DNA from: Actinobacillus vicugnae
GTDB lineage: Bacteria; Pseudomonadota; Gammaproteobacteria; Enterobacterales; Pasteurellaceae
Assembly: GCF_901687125.1 (NCBI RefSeq)
Contig: NZ_CABFJY010000046.1
Location: 113,975-177,974, forward strand
Direction: 5' to 3'
DNA length: 64,000 nucleotides
The notes beneath the pieces were generated by a model, which saw only the letters and a list, made by a program, of their open reading frames with translations, was not told where the DNA came from and did no database searches. Both the position numbers and the translations under genes were made by a program. Positions 7,382 to 16,993 of the stretch are shown piece by piece. Position 1 is the first letter of the stretch. Each line of letters starts with the position of its first letter.

Positions 7382-8800
7382 TTATTTAGCTTGTGCTTTT
7401 TTTACCCATACTGCTGAGATAGAGAAAGCAACGATAAATGAAATTGCCATACCAACGGAGTACATTGCTAAGCTTTCTGGCTTGATTGAAGGCACACCTA
7501 AGAAACCTGCTGCACCTAATGCAATTGCTTTTACATTGAAGAATGCGATAAATGCACTCGCTAAACCTGAACCAATCATTGCCGCGATAAACGCTTGACG
7601 GTAACGTAAGTTCACACCAAACATTGCTGGCTCTGTGATACCTAATAATGCAGAGATACCAGATGGTACAGCCAAACCACGCACTTTAGCATCTTTCATT
7701 GCAAAGGCTACACCTAAACATGCAGCACCTTGCGCAATATTAGACATTGCTGCGATTGGGAAGATAAATGTACCGCCAGTATTCGCAACTTCTGCTAATA
7801 ATTGTGTTTCTACCGCAATAAAGGTTTGGTGCATACCTGTGATTACAATTGGCGCATAGAAAGTACCAAATACCCCCCCGCCGATGAAACCTAATGTGTC
7901 ATATAACCAAGTTAAACCTGTTGAAATGGCAGAACCTGCTTCACGACCAAATGGACCAATTACCGTAAATGCTAAGAAACCCGCGATAAATAAAGACATC
8001 ATCGGCGTGACAAGGTTATCTAAATAAGAAGGCACGAATTTACGGAAGCCTTTCTCAAGCGTTGCTAATACCCAAGCAGAAACAATAGTCGGAATAACAG
8101 TACCTTGATAACCAACTTTTTCAATTTCTAAACCAAGTACGTTCCAGTAGGTGATTTTGCCTTCCATTAAGGTTTTTGCATAGTTCCAACCGTCTGCAAG
8201 TGCAGGGTGAACTAAAAGCATACCAAGTGCCGCACCTAAGAATGGGTTACCGCCAAATTTACGGGTTGCTGAGAAACCAAGTAATACAGGTAAGAATACA
8301 AACGGCGCGTTCGCAATTGTGTTAATAAAATCAACTAAATCTGAATATTCAGGGTATTTACTTACAACAGAATGACCTTCCCAAAAGAAGCCCACAGAAG
8401 TCAGCATTGAGTGAATACCCATTAATAAACCGCCCGCTACGATTGCAGGGATAATTGGTACGAAAATATCTGCTAAGCCTTTTACTAAACGTTGTAAAAG
8501 CGGTTGATTTGCAGCACCTGCAGCAGCGACTTCTGAAGTACTCATATCGCCGATACCCATTTGTTTTTGCATTTCAGCATGGACTTTATTTACAGTGCCA
8601 GAACCAAAAATAATTTGATATTGACCGCTGGTTGAGAACTGACCTTTAACGCCTTCAATGTTCTCAATTGCTTCTTTATCTACTTTAGATTCGTCCGCAA
8701 GGGTTAAACGTAAACGTGTTGCACAGTGTGCAAGCGTTGTAATGTTGCTTTTTCCACCGAGTTTCTCGATCGTTTGCTCCGCAATTTTCGGGAAGTTCAT
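7382..8800 (-). CDS. scrA: Sucrose-specific PTS transporter subunit EIIBC
   Basis: Inner-membrane permease that imports sucrose and phosphorylates it to sucrose-6-phosphate. The 472 residues start with a EIIB domain whose phosphocysteine is Cys26 in LAHCATRLRL. A linker near residue 95 leads into a EIIC domain of about ten membrane segments, with family motifs GITEPAMFGVN and MHQTF. There is no EIIA domain, so it should depend on EIIA-Glc (crr at 13.7 kb), as enteric ScrA does. The other sucrose genes lie about 8 kb away at 17.0-20.6 kb. Two operator palindromes and a CRP-like site precede the gene. The trehalose permease TreB is the nearest alternative, but the scrB/scrK genes favour sucrose. 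Confidence 0.9.
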   Translation of the reverse strand: MNFPKIAEQTIEKLGGKSNITTLAHCATRLRLTLADESKVDKEAIENIEGVKGQFSTSGQYQIIFGSGTVNKVHAEMQKQMGIGDMSTSEVAAAGAANQPLLQRLVKGLADIFVPIIPAIVAGGLLMGIHSMLTSVGFFWEGHSVVSKYPEYSDLVDFINTIANAPFVFLPVLLGFSATRKFGGNPFLGAALGMLLVHPALADGWNYAKTLMEGKITYWNVLGLEIEKVGYQGTVIPTIVSAWVLATLEKGFRKFVPSYLDNLVTPMMSLFIAGFLAFTVIGPFGREAGSAISTGLTWLYDTLGFIGGGVFGTFYAPIVITGMHQTFIAVETQLLAEVANTGGTFIFPIAAMSNIAQGAACLGVAFAMKDAKVRGLAVPSGISALLGITEPAMFGVNLRYRQAFIAAMIGSGLASAFIAFFNVKAIALGAAGFLGVPSIKPESLAMYSVGMAISFIVAFSISAVWVKKAQAK

Positions 8801-8844
8801 AGTTTGCCACCTAGTTTTATATAAAAATTAAACGATTGCATTTT

Positions 8845-8911
8845 AACTAAAACGGTTTAGCTAAAAAAGCAAATTTTGCTAAAACGTTTTAGTTTTGTCG
8901 ATTGGATCACA
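8845..8911 (-). promoter_or_regulatory. ScrR operators and CRP-like site upstream of scrA
   Basis: Two LacI-type palindromes: ACTAAAACGGTTTAGC at 8846-8861 and GCTAAAACGTTTTAGT at 8878-8893, the latter with a perfect 14-bp core. The same element (ACTAAACCGTTTTAGC) precedes scrK at 16994. TGTCGATTGGATCACA at 8896-8911 fits the CRP layout TGTGA-N6-TCACA with a degenerate left half. Confidence 0.8.
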
Positions 8912-8965
8912 TTTTTAGCAAGTTTAGCAAAAAATTACGCTTAATTTTTGCACAAAATATATTTA

Positions 8966-9616
8966 CTAAACACTATTAATTAATTTATCAGAGACTATTC
9001 TTCCCTGCTCAACCACTAATACTCGATCAAAAAACGCCTGACTTTCTGCTAATTGATGAGTCACCATTAATAAGGTTAGCCCAGCCTGTTCACAAATCGT
9101 GGCAACAAGCTGCTGTAGCTCTTCTCGGCGTTTTGGGTCAAGGGCAGAAAATGGCTCATCTAAAAGCAAAATTGGCTGTTTTCGTAACAAAGTTCTTGCC
9201 AATGCTACTCGTTGTTTTTGTCCACCAGAAAGTTGCTCTGCTCGACGCTTTAGTAAATCTGCAATCCCCATTTGCGTTGCGATATGCTGCACCTGCGTAC
9301 GTTGTTCGCTATTTAAAATTAAACTCGGTACTAATGCCAAACCGATATTTTGTTCCACCGTTAAATGTGGAAAAACATTATTATCTTGAAACAACATAGA
9401 AACGGGGCGCTCTGCTACTTGAGTGGCGCTATGATTGCAAGCATTTAGCCAAATTTGACCGCTTGTTGGCATTTCAAACCCTGCGATTAGGTTCAGTAAC
9501 GTACTTTTCCCCGCCCCACTTTCGCCCACAACCGCCACTTTTTGTCCTTTGGGAACGGCTAAATTAAAATTCATCGGCATTTGTTCATAGTTAAAATGCA
9601 CATCTAAGCGAATCAT
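8966..9616 (-). CDS. thiQ: Thiamine ABC transporter, ATP-binding subunit
   Basis: Cytoplasmic ATPase that energises import of thiamine and its phosphates. The 216 residues contain Walker A GESGAGKST (about 31-39), a Q-loop LFQDNNVFPHLTV, the signature LSGGQKQR (about 128), Walker B ILLLDEP and the switch VTHQ. Length and the LFQDNNVFPHL segment match ThiQ. Its start overlaps the thiP stop by 4 bp (ATGA), so the two are translationally coupled. The periplasmic binding protein gene thiB, normally first in the operon, is not present upstream. Confidence 0.88.
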   Translation of the reverse strand: MIRLDVHFNYEQMPMNFNLAVPKGQKVAVVGESGAGKSTLLNLIAGFEMPTSGQIWLNACNHSATQVAERPVSMLFQDNNVFPHLTVEQNIGLALVPSLILNSEQRTQVQHIATQMGIADLLKRRAEQLSGGQKQRVALARTLLRKQPILLLDEPFSALDPKRREELQQLVATICEQAGLTLLMVTHQLAESQAFFDRVLVVEQGRIVSDKLINSV

Positions 9617-11199
9617 TTTCTTTTCTCTTTATGTTCGATAAATAAAAACGGTAATAGGGTAAATAACATAAGCACCAGAGCAGTAACCGCTGCATCTTCC
9701 GTACGATAGCTCCCCAACTGTTGATAAAGTAGATAAGGCAGTGAGCTAAAATCAGGACTACCGAAAAAGGCGATGACTGCAAAGCTACCTAAACTGGACG
9801 ACATCGCCAGCGCAAATGCACTGATAAGCGGTCGAATTAAATACGCTTTTTCAACAATCCACCAACGCTTAAAACCTGTTAAGCCAAGGCTTCGGGCTAA
9901 TTTATCTTGCGCCGTTAGGGAATGCCACATTGCTGCAAAAATTAACCGATAAATATAAGGCAATAAAATCACACCGTTACACACGCCAACCAGCCACAGC
10001 AATTGGGTATGGCTTAATTCAACATCAATCAATAACATAAATAACCCAACGGCTAATAAAAACACGGGTAAAATCAGCGGGTAAGTCACTACGCTATTCA
10101 ACAAAACATATTGCCATTTTTTATCTAAAAAAGCTAAACGGCGAGTTTCTAATGCAATTAAGTAAGCCAGTAATAACACTACACTAGAAGCGATTAGGCT
10201 CAATAAAAAAGAGTACCAAGCCGCTTCCCATAAAGTTTCATTCAACAAGCGTTCACTAACATTAGAAACAGAAATACCAGCCCAGATCACGCTCACAAGC
10301 GGTAAAATAATCACAAAAATTTGCAAAAAAAGTACCGCTTGTAAGCCAAATTTACGCCAGCCAATAGGCTTTGGCTTCCATAAATTGATAAGTGATTGAG
10401 GTTGTTTCGATACGTTAAACGCTCGTTTTGCGGTGAACTCCATCAGTAATTGCAAACCTAGCCCAATAACGAGTTGCACCATAATTAACTGAGTAGCTTT
10501 CGCAAAATCGAACTCGAAAGTGACCGCTTGATAAATAGCAACCTCTAATGTACTGTATTTTGGGCTTCCACCTAACATCAGCACAATCGGGAAACTGGTA
10601 AAACAGAGCAGAAATACATTGGTAAACGCATAAGGTAGAATATTTTTGAGTGCTGGTAATTCAATGATACGGAAATAGTTCCAACCATGCAAATAAAGCT
10701 GAGATGCTAAACGGTGTTGAAAATTTGGTATAAACTTTAAACCTTCTAAGCTATATTTCATCACTAACGGGATATTTAACATTAAATGTGCGAGTAGAAT
10801 TCCTTGCAAACCGTAAAGTTGCACCTCCCACTTCCCCCCCAAAAATTGGATAATTTGTGCCATAAAACCCGTTTTTCCCCAAAAACCGATAATCGCAAAA
10901 ATAATCACAAGAGAAGGTAACGCCCAGACAAAGGAAATGATTTTATACAGCGTGGCTTTACCAATAAAATCTAAATAAAAAAAAGCACGCGCTAATAGTA
11001 CTCCAAATAATGTTGAAAACGCAGCTGATAAACCTGCTTGTAATAAGCTATATTTTAAAATAGGTAGGGTTTCAGCCAGTTGCCAAACTGTTTCCTCTTG
11101 TTGATATCCGACCAATGCAAAGAAGCTAAAAATATAAACGGAGACAATGGTAATATATATTAACCAAGCGGGGACTTTTGATACCGAATGAAACATCAT
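9613..11199 (-). CDS. thiP: Thiamine ABC transporter, permease subunit
   Basis: Inner-membrane permease of 528 residues with two homologous halves of six membrane segments each, as in E. coli ThiP (536 aa). Recognisable segments include YGLQGILLAHLMLNIP, LGGSPKYSTLEVAIYQA, FGSPDFSSLPYLLYQQLGSYR and the following ED-AAVTAL, which align with E. coli ThiP. It forms an operon with thiQ. Upstream is a PurR-like palindrome (11254-11269) and the divergent ptsH gene; no thiB gene and no recognisable TPP riboswitch precede it, so the binding protein must be encoded elsewhere or be lost. Confidence 0.87.
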   Translation of the reverse strand: MMFHSVSKVPAWLIYITIVSVYIFSFFALVGYQQEETVWQLAETLPILKYSLLQAGLSAAFSTLFGVLLARAFFYLDFIGKATLYKIISFVWALPSLVIIFAIIGFWGKTGFMAQIIQFLGGKWEVQLYGLQGILLAHLMLNIPLVMKYSLEGLKFIPNFQHRLASQLYLHGWNYFRIIELPALKNILPYAFTNVFLLCFTSFPIVLMLGGSPKYSTLEVAIYQAVTFEFDFAKATQLIMVQLVIGLGLQLLMEFTAKRAFNVSKQPQSLINLWKPKPIGWRKFGLQAVLFLQIFVIILPLVSVIWAGISVSNVSERLLNETLWEAAWYSFLLSLIASSVVLLLAYLIALETRRLAFLDKKWQYVLLNSVVTYPLILPVFLLAVGLFMLLIDVELSHTQLLWLVGVCNGVILLPYIYRLIFAAMWHSLTAQDKLARSLGLTGFKRWWIVEKAYLIRPLISAFALAMSSSLGSFAVIAFFGSPDFSSLPYLLYQQLGSYRTEDAAVTALVLMLFTLLPFLFIEHKEKRK

Positions 11200-11253
11200 T
11201 TCCTCATTAATAAAATTAATTGCGTCATTTTAACATTTTTTTAAACTATTTTT

Positions 11254-11269
11254 ACGCAAACGTTTGGTT
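11254..11269. promoter_or_regulatory. PurR-like operator between thiP and ptsH
   Basis: ACGCAAACGTTTGGTT matches the enterobacterial PurR consensus ACGCAAACGTTTGCGT at 14 of 16 positions. It lies about 55 bp before thiP and 205 bp before ptsH. Confidence 0.6.
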
Positions 11270-11472
11270 ATATTTTGTCTTACTAAAATTGATATGAGGC
11301 AAACTTGACTCATTTTGATTAATAAATACGCTAATATTCCAATTTTATCGTAAGTTTTTCTGGTTTTGAGCGTGTTTTTAGATCTGATTTGTAGTAAAGT
11401 TAGCACAAATAGTAATAGGTTTGATTACCAGAACTGATTTTTTTCACTTTTAAAATTCAAGAGGAATTTTCT

Positions 11473-11730
11473 ATGTACTCAAAAGACGTTGTTATTACTG
11501 CACCTAACGGTTTACATACTCGCCCAGCAGCTGAGTTTGTAAAAGCAGCTAAAGGTTTCGCTTCGGATATTACTGTAACTTCTGGCGGTAAAAGCTCAAG
11601 TGCAAAAAGTTTATTTAAACTTCAAACTTTAGGCTTAACCCAAGGTACAACAATCACTATTTCTGCGGAAGGTGAAGACGAGCAAAAAGCAGTTGATTTC
11701 TTAGTAGATTTAATCCCTACTTTAGAATAA
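11473..11730 (+). CDS. ptsH: Phosphocarrier protein HPr
   Basis: Carries phosphate from enzyme I to the sugar-specific EIIA domains of the phosphotransferase system. The 85-residue length is typical. Phosphorylation site His15 lies in NGLHTRPAA and the conserved Ser46 in [11 protein letters not shown]. Ribosome-binding site AAGAGGAA precedes the start. It is first in ptsH-ptsI-crr. A large 49-nt hairpin separates it from ptsI and may set HPr well above enzyme I. Confidence 0.97.
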   Translation: MYSKDVVITAPNGLHTRPAAEFVKAAKGFASDITVTSGGKSSSAKSLFKLQTLGLTQGTTITISAEGEDEQKAVDFLVDLIPTLE

Positions 11731-11753
11731 TTATTTTTCGCTCCCTATTACAA

Positions 11754-11802
11754 ACAACCCTATCCTACTTAGCTGATTAAAGACGCTGAGTAATAGGGTT
11801 GT
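11754..11802 (+). promoter_or_regulatory. Long intercistronic hairpin between ptsH and ptsI
   Basis: ACAACCCTAT (11754-11763) pairs perfectly with ATAGGGTTGT (11793-11802). Inside it, TACTTAGC (11766-11773) pairs with GCTGAGTA (11785-11792) with one G:U, leaving a two-base bulge and an 11-nt loop. There is no T-run, so an RNA processing or stability element is more likely than a terminator. Confidence 0.75.
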
Positions 11803-11851
11803 ATTATGCTATATAAGCATCACAGAATCACTTTTAAAACAAGGACAGACT

Positions 11852-13573
11852 ATGATTACAGGTATCGCAGCTTCTCCAGGCGTAGTGTTTGGCAAAGCAC
11901 TCGTATTAAAAGAAGAGCCAATCGTACTCAATACTCAAAAAATCACCGCTGATCAAATTGAAGCAGAAAAAGCAAAATTCTTTGCTGGTCGTGAAAAAGC
12001 TGCTGCGCAATTAACTGCGATTAAAGAGAAAGCTAGACGCACTCTTGGTGAAGAAAAAGAAGCCATCTTTGAAGGTCACTTAATGATCTTAGAAGATGAA
12101 GAGCTTGAAGAGGAAATTTTAGGCTATATTGCTGATAACCTCGTAACTGCGGATGTTGCTACAAGTAAAGTGATTGATATGCAAGCTTCTATGCTTGCAG
12201 AAATTGACGACGAATACTTAAAAGAGCGTGCAGGTGATATTCGTGATATTGGTAACCGTTTATTACGCAATATTTTAGGTATGCATATCGTTGATTTAGG
12301 TGATATTCAAGAAGAAGTAATTTTAGTTGCTTATGATTTAACACCTTCTGAAACTGCACAACTAAACTTAGATAAAGTATTAGGCTTTATCACTGATATT
12401 GGCGGTCGCACATCACATACTTCAATTATGGCTCGTTCATTAGAGCTTCCTGCAATCGTTGGTACTAACGATATTACTGCTCGTGTAAAAACTGGCGATA
12501 CGCTAATTTTAGATGCAGTAAATAACCAAATTCATATTAACCCTTCAGATGCTGAAATTGCTGAGTTTAAAGTAATCCAAGAGCGTGTTGCGACAGAGAA
12601 AGCTGAACTTGCAAAATTAAAAGAATTACCAGCAGAAACTTTAGACGGTCACCGTATCGAAGTAGCAGGCAACATCGGTACAATCCGTGATGTTGATGGT
12701 GTATTACGCAACGGTGGTGAGTCTGTCGGTTTATATCGTACCGAATTCTTATTTATGGATCGTAGCGAATTACCAGGTGAAGAAGAGCAATTCCAAGCGT
12801 ATAAAGAAATTGTTGAAGCTATGGGTGGTAAACAAGTTGTTTTACGTACTATGGATATCGGTGGTGATAAAGAATTACCATACCTCAATCTTCCAAAAGA
12901 GATGAATCCATTCTTAGGTTGGCGTGCAGTGCGTATCGGTTTAACGCGTCGTGAGATCTTAGATACTCAATTACGTGCGGTATTACGTGCTTCTGCATTT
13001 GGTAAATTAGCGGTAATGTTCCCAATGATTATTTCGGTGGAAGAAATCCGTGAATTAAAAGCTATCGTTGCAGAATTAAAAGAGCAACTTCGTGCTGAAG
13101 GTAAAGCATTCGATGAAAACCTCCAATTAGGTATCATGGTTGAAACCCCATCAGCAGCAGTGAATGCACGTCACCTTGCGAAAGAAGCTGATTTCTTTAG
13201 TATCGGTACTAATGATTTAACGCAATATACTTTGGCGGTAGACCGTGGTAATGAAATCATCGCACATTTATATAACCCATTAAGTCCATCTGTATTGAAT
13301 TTAATTAAACAAGTAATTGATGCTTCACACGCAGAAGGTAAATGGACTGGTATGTGTGGTGAGTTAGCAGGCGATGTGCGTGCAACAGCATTATTATTAG
13401 GTATGGGCTTAGATGAGTTTAGTATGAGTGCGATTTCTGTGCCTCACGTGAAAAAACTCGCGCGTTCAATCAACTATGCAGACGCTAAAGCACTTGCAGA
13501 CGAAGCATTAGCACAACCGACAGCAGCTGACATTGAAAAACTAGTTAATGATTTTTACGCTAAACTGAACTAA
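11852..13573 (+). CDS. ptsI: Phosphoenolpyruvate-protein phosphotransferase (enzyme I)
   Basis: Starts the PTS phosphorelay by autophosphorylating from PEP and passing phosphate to HPr. The 573 residues contain the phosphohistidine motif [18 protein letters not shown] near 189. The PEP-binding C-terminal barrel carries LYRTEFLFM, the [11 protein letters not shown] segment, [11 protein letters not shown] and the catalytic Cys in [19 protein letters not shown] precedes the start. Middle gene of ptsH-ptsI-crr. It supplies phosphate to ScrA in this window. Confidence 0.97.
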   Translation: MITGIAASPGVVFGKALVLKEEPIVLNTQKITADQIEAEKAKFFAGREKAAAQLTAIKEKARRTLGEEKEAIFEGHLMILEDEELEEEILGYIADNLVTADVATSKVIDMQASMLAEIDDEYLKERAGDIRDIGNRLLRNILGMHIVDLGDIQEEVILVAYDLTPSETAQLNLDKVLGFITDIGGRTSHTSIMARSLELPAIVGTNDITARVKTGDTLILDAVNNQIHINPSDAEIAEFKVIQERVATEKAELAKLKELPAETLDGHRIEVAGNIGTIRDVDGVLRNGGESVGLYRTEFLFMDRSELPGEEEQFQAYKEIVEAMGGKQVVLRTMDIGGDKELPYLNLPKEMNPFLGWRAVRIGLTRREILDTQLRAVLRASAFGKLAVMFPMIISVEEIRELKAIVAELKEQLRAEGKAFDENLQLGIMVETPSAAVNARHLAKEADFFSIGTNDLTQYTLAVDRGNEIIAHLYNPLSPSVLNLIKQVIDASHAEGKWTGMCGELAGDVRATALLLGMGLDEFSMSAISVPHVKKLARSINYADAKALADEALAQPTAADIEKLVNDFYAKLN

Positions 13574-13600
13574 TTTTCAATAAATAGCATACAAAAACAG

Positions 13601-13636
13601 AATTCTCGTATAGAATGTACGGGAATTTTGCTTATT
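13601..13636 (+). terminator. Hairpin between ptsI and crr
   Basis: AATTCTCGTA, a 7-base loop, then TACGGGAATT followed by TTGCTT: about 10 bp with one G:U. A short imperfect T-tail suggests a partial terminator or processing site within the operon. Confidence 0.55.
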
Positions 13637-13657
13637 ATTTAAATAACGGAGATTTCT

Positions 13658-14158
13658 ATGGGCTTTTTCGACAAATTATTCGGCTCAAAACAAGCAGCGG
13701 CAAAAGAGGTTAACGTATATGCGCCTCTTTCAGGTGAAATCGTAAACATTGAAGATGTACCAGATGTCGTTTTCTCTGAAAAAATCGTTGGTGACGGTGT
13801 TGCAATTCGTCCAAATGGCGACACAATCGTAGCGCCAGTAAATGGCACTATCGGTAAAATTTTCGAAACAAACCACGCATTCTCAATTGAATCTGATGAA
13901 GGTGTTGAATTATTCGTTCACTTCGGTATTGATACAGTTGAATTAAAAGGTGAAGGTTTTACTCGTGTTGCTGAAGAAGGTCAAACAGTAAAAGCTGGTG
14001 ATCCAATTATTAAATTTGATTTAGAATTACTTGAAAGCAAAGCAAAATCAGTACTAACCCCAGTTGTGATTTCTAATATGGATGAAATCAGCAACTTAGA
14101 TAAAAAAGTGGGGCAAGTTGTTGCTGGCGAAAGCGTTGTATTAACATTAACTAAATAA
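13658..14158 (+). CDS. crr: PTS glucose-type EIIA component
   Basis: Soluble EIIA-Glc, which accepts phosphate from HPr and passes it to EIIBC permeases, and regulates adenylate cyclase and non-PTS permeases. The 166-residue length is standard. The phosphorylated His is His88 in LFVHFGIDTVEL, and the second active-site His is in TNHAFSIES. It probably supplies the EIIA function missing from ScrA. It is the last gene of the pts operon and is followed by a strong terminator. Confidence 0.95.
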   Translation: MGFFDKLFGSKQAAAKEVNVYAPLSGEIVNIEDVPDVVFSEKIVGDGVAIRPNGDTIVAPVNGTIGKIFETNHAFSIESDEGVELFVHFGIDTVELKGEGFTRVAEEGQTVKAGDPIIKFDLELLESKAKSVLTPVVISNMDEISNLDKKVGQVVAGESVVLTLTK

Positions 14159-14180
14159 TTGATTTAGTTGAAGAAATAGG

Positions 14181-14214
14181 TGCCACGATAGTAAAATATC
14201 GTGGCATTTTTATT
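14181..14214 (+). terminator. Intrinsic terminator of the pts operon
   Basis: TGCCACGATA (14181-14190) pairs perfectly with TATCGTGGCA (14197-14206), followed by TTTTTATTT. Confidence 0.93.
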
Positions 14215-14278
14215 TGGTCTAATTTTATTTAGTTATAGCGAAAAAATAATCAAACAGGTAAAATGGACACAAGTTTTT

Positions 14279-14311
14279 GCGTAAAGAGAAATCTCTTTAC
14301 GCTTTTATTTT
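14279..14311 (+). terminator. Terminator-like hairpin in the miaB 5' region
   Basis: GCGTAAAGAGA (14279-14289) and TCTCTTTACGC (14292-14302) form a perfect 11-bp stem with a two-base centre, followed by TTTTATTTT. It lies 36 bp before miaB and after the crr terminator, so it may be an attenuator. Confidence 0.7.
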
Positions 14312-14346
14312 CTATTTATTGATAACTTATTATTTTTTGAGAAATT

Positions 14347-15774
14347 ATGGCGAAATTACATATTACAACTTGGGGTTGCCAGATGAATGAATACGATTCA
14401 TCAAAAATGGCGGATCTACTAAACTCAACCCACGGCTTAGAACTAACGGATAAGCCAGAAGAAGCAGATGTATTATTACTTAACACTTGCTCAATTCGTG
14501 AAAAAGCACAAGAAAAAGTATTCTCACAACTTGGTCGCTGGAAAAACTGGAAGAAAGACAAACCAGAACTAATTATCGGTGTAGGTGGCTGTGTTGCTTC
14601 GCAAGAAGGCGAACACATTCGTGAACGCGCACCATTTGTAGATATCGTTTTTGGCCCGCAAACATTGCACCGCTTACCAGAGATGATCAACAAAATTCGT
14701 GGTGGCGATCGTGCGATTGTAGATATTTCTTTCCCTGAAATTGAAAAATTCGACCGCTTACCAGAGCCTCGTGCGGAAGGCCCGACAGCATTCGTATCAA
14801 TTATGGAAGGCTGTAATAAATATTGCTCGTTCTGCGTAGTACCTTACACTCGTGGTGAAGAAGTTTCTCGCCCTGTCGATGATGTTTTATTTGAAATCGC
14901 GCAATTAGCAGAACAAGGCGTACGTGAAGTAAACTTGCTTGGTCAAAACGTAAATGCCTACCGCGGCGATACATTTGACGGTGGTATTTGTACTTTTGCT
15001 GAGCTACTTCGCTTAGTTGCAGCAATTGATGGTATCGACCGAGTACGCTACACCACCAGCCACCCAATTGAATTTACGGATGATATTATTGAAGTATATC
15101 GTGATACACCTGAATTAGTAAGTTTCTTACACTTACCAATTCAAAGCGGTGCAGATCGCGTTTTAACCATGATGAAACGTAATCATACCGCGTTAGAATA
15201 TAAAGCTATTATCCGCAAACTGCGTGAAGTACGCCCAAATATTCAAATTAGTTCTGACTTTATCGTCGGCTTCCCAGGTGAAACAGCAGAAGATTTTGAG
15301 CAAACGATGAAAGTGATTGAGCAAGTAAACTTCGATATGAGCTTCAGCTTTATCTACTCTGCTCGCCCAGGTACGCCTGCGGCGGATTTACCTGATGATA
15401 TTTCTGAAGAAGAGAAAAAAGAACGTTTAGCCCGTTTACAACAACGTATCAATCATCAGGCAATGCAATTCAGTCGGGCTATGCTTGGCACAGAACAACG
15501 CGTTTTGGTTGAAGGTCCATCGAAAAAAGACATTATGGAATTAACAGGACGTACTGAAAACAACCGTATTGTGAATTTCCAAGGCACACCAGACATGATT
15601 GGTAAATTTGTAGATATTAAGATCACCGATGTTTACACCAACTCATTACGTGGTGACGTTGTTCGTACTGAAGACGAAATGGGCTTACGTGTTGTAGAAT
15701 CTGCAGCTAGCGTGATTGCACGTACCCGTAAAGAGGACGAACTTGGCGTGGGTAAATACGTGGTAAATCTGTAA
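14347..15774 (+). CDS. miaB: tRNA-2-methylthio-N6-dimethylallyladenosine synthase
   Basis: Radical-SAM methylthiotransferase that adds the 2-methylthio group to i6A37 of tRNAs reading UNN codons. The 475 residues have three domains. The N-terminal UPF0004 domain has cluster cysteines in [16 protein letters not shown] and GGCVAS. The radical-SAM core has CNKYCSFC near 156-163. The C-terminal TRAM domain covers about 375-445. A purine-poor GAGAAATT precedes the ATG. It stands alone between the pts operon and the nitrite reductase gene, and converges on the latter across an uptake-signal terminator. Confidence 0.96.
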   Translation: MAKLHITTWGCQMNEYDSSKMADLLNSTHGLELTDKPEEADVLLLNTCSIREKAQEKVFSQLGRWKNWKKDKPELIIGVGGCVASQEGEHIRERAPFVDIVFGPQTLHRLPEMINKIRGGDRAIVDISFPEIEKFDRLPEPRAEGPTAFVSIMEGCNKYCSFCVVPYTRGEEVSRPVDDVLFEIAQLAEQGVREVNLLGQNVNAYRGDTFDGGICTFAELLRLVAAIDGIDRVRYTTSHPIEFTDDIIEVYRDTPELVSFLHLPIQSGADRVLTMMKRNHTALEYKAIIRKLREVRPNIQISSDFIVGFPGETAEDFEQTMKVIEQVNFDMSFSFIYSARPGTPAADLPDDISEEEKKERLARLQQRINHQAMQFSRAMLGTEQRVLVEGPSKKDIMELTGRTENNRIVNFQGTPDMIGKFVDIKITDVYTNSLRGDVVRTEDEMGLRVVESAASVIARTRKEDELGVGKYVVNL

Positions 15775-15785
15775 AATTTAAGTCT

Positions 15786-15822
15786 AATTAGACCGCTTGC
15801 AAAGCTTGTAAGCGGTCTAATT
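15786..15822. terminator. Uptake-signal bidirectional terminator, miaB / aniA
   Basis: TTAGACCGCTT (15788-15798) and AAGCGGTCTAA (15810-15820) form a perfect 11-bp stem between two converging genes. Confidence 0.85.
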
Positions 15823-15830
15823 TCTATCAA

Positions 15831-16907
15831 TTAATGTACATAACCCGCATCAACATCCGCATCTGGATTTACTTTATCGTATATTTGTTCTTTCATTTTA
15901 CCCATGTAGATTTCTGGGTTTGCTTGCCCTTCTACAATCAATTTCCCCTTTGCGCCTTTATCCGTTCGGAAAATACTATGGTCGATAAAAGTATATTCGC
16001 CAGGTACTTTCATTTCCATTTCTACCACTGTCACGCCACCTGCAGGAATCAATGTGGTTTGAACATGATGATTTTTTAAGGAACCACCCTCAACATATAT
16101 GGTATCAAACGGTTTACCGATTAAATGAAATGATGAAACTTTATTTGGCCCAGCATTGCCGATAAACAAGCGGACTTTTTCCCCCACTTTCGCTTTTAAA
16201 GCCTGCTCTCCTAACATTGAACCTACTTTGCCATTAAAGACCACATAATCAGGTAATTCATAGCTTGCCTTGTTCATATCAAAAATTTTAATATCAGGAT
16301 TGTTACCTTCTTTTACATAAAATTCATTTTGCATCAGATAGAACTCCTTATCGACTTTAGCGAGTCCTTCTTTTGGCTCAACTAGCATTAAACCAAACAT
16401 TCCCTTGCCTAAATGCACCGAAACAGGATCTGCGCCACAATGATATAAATACAGCCCAGGAGACATTGCACGGAATGCAAACGTCGTTTGTTTACCAATT
16501 TCAGTTAAGCTTGCTTTAGCACCGCCATCAGGTGCAGCTGCCGAGTGAAAATCGACTGCATGTGCCATTTTGCCATTAGCAGGGTTTGAAACTTGTACTT
16601 CCACCATATCGCCTTCACGCACGCGAATAAAAGGCGCAGGTGTTGAACCATTAAACGTCCAATATTTAAACTGCACCCCTTTTTCAATTTCCATTACTTT
16701 TTCCAGCGTTTCTAACTTAACTACCACTCTAGCAGGTGTGTTGCGTTCTAGTGGTTTAGGCACATTTGGTGCGACGGTTAATTCTGCGTCAATCGTTGGT
16801 AAATTTGCCATTGGAACCAGCTCAGAGTCCGAACTTTGTGGTTGCTCTGCCATCGTTGGCACACTAAAAATGCAGGCGAAACAAAGCGCAATAAGTGTCT
16901 TTTTCAT
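15831..16907 (-). CDS. aniA: Copper-containing nitrite reductase (AniA/NirK type)
   Basis: Periplasmic enzyme reducing nitrite to nitric oxide. I place the start at 16907 (MKKTLIAL), behind AGGGAATTACCG; an upstream in-frame ATG at 16964 lacks a good site and would spoil the signal peptide. Mature 337-residue protein after cleavage at TMA|EQ. It has two cupredoxin domains. Copper ligands are visible: His and Asp in HAVDFHS, Cys-His-Met in LYHCGADPVSVHLGKGM, His in SSFHLIG and His in IDHSIF. The sequence closely follows Neisseria AniA (VEPKEGLPKVDKEFY versus VEPKEGLAKVDKEFY). Unlike Neisseria AniA it lacks a clear lipobox. No nitric oxide reductase gene is in the window. Confidence 0.93.
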   Translation of the reverse strand: MKKTLIALCFACIFSVPTMAEQPQSSDSELVPMANLPTIDAELTVAPNVPKPLERNTPARVVVKLETLEKVMEIEKGVQFKYWTFNGSTPAPFIRVREGDMVEVQVSNPANGKMAHAVDFHSAAAPDGGAKASLTEIGKQTTFAFRAMSPGLYLYHCGADPVSVHLGKGMFGLMLVEPKEGLAKVDKEFYLMQNEFYVKEGNNPDIKIFDMNKASYELPDYVVFNGKVGSMLGEQALKAKVGEKVRLFIGNAGPNKVSSFHLIGKPFDTIYVEGGSLKNHHVQTTLIPAGGVTVVEMEMKVPGEYTFIDHSIFRTDKGAKGKLIVEGQANPEIYMGKMKEQIYDKVNPDADVDAGYVH

Positions 16908-16993
16908 CGGTAATTCCCTCGTGTATGAAACCTTCATTTGAATTATAATGACTAAAGTTTGCAAGCGGTAGGATTTGAAATAATTTTTGCAAA

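Noticed and set aside
11200..11472. TPP riboswitch before thiP
   Set aside because: The conserved CTGAGA and ACCTGATC blocks are not present on the minus strand.
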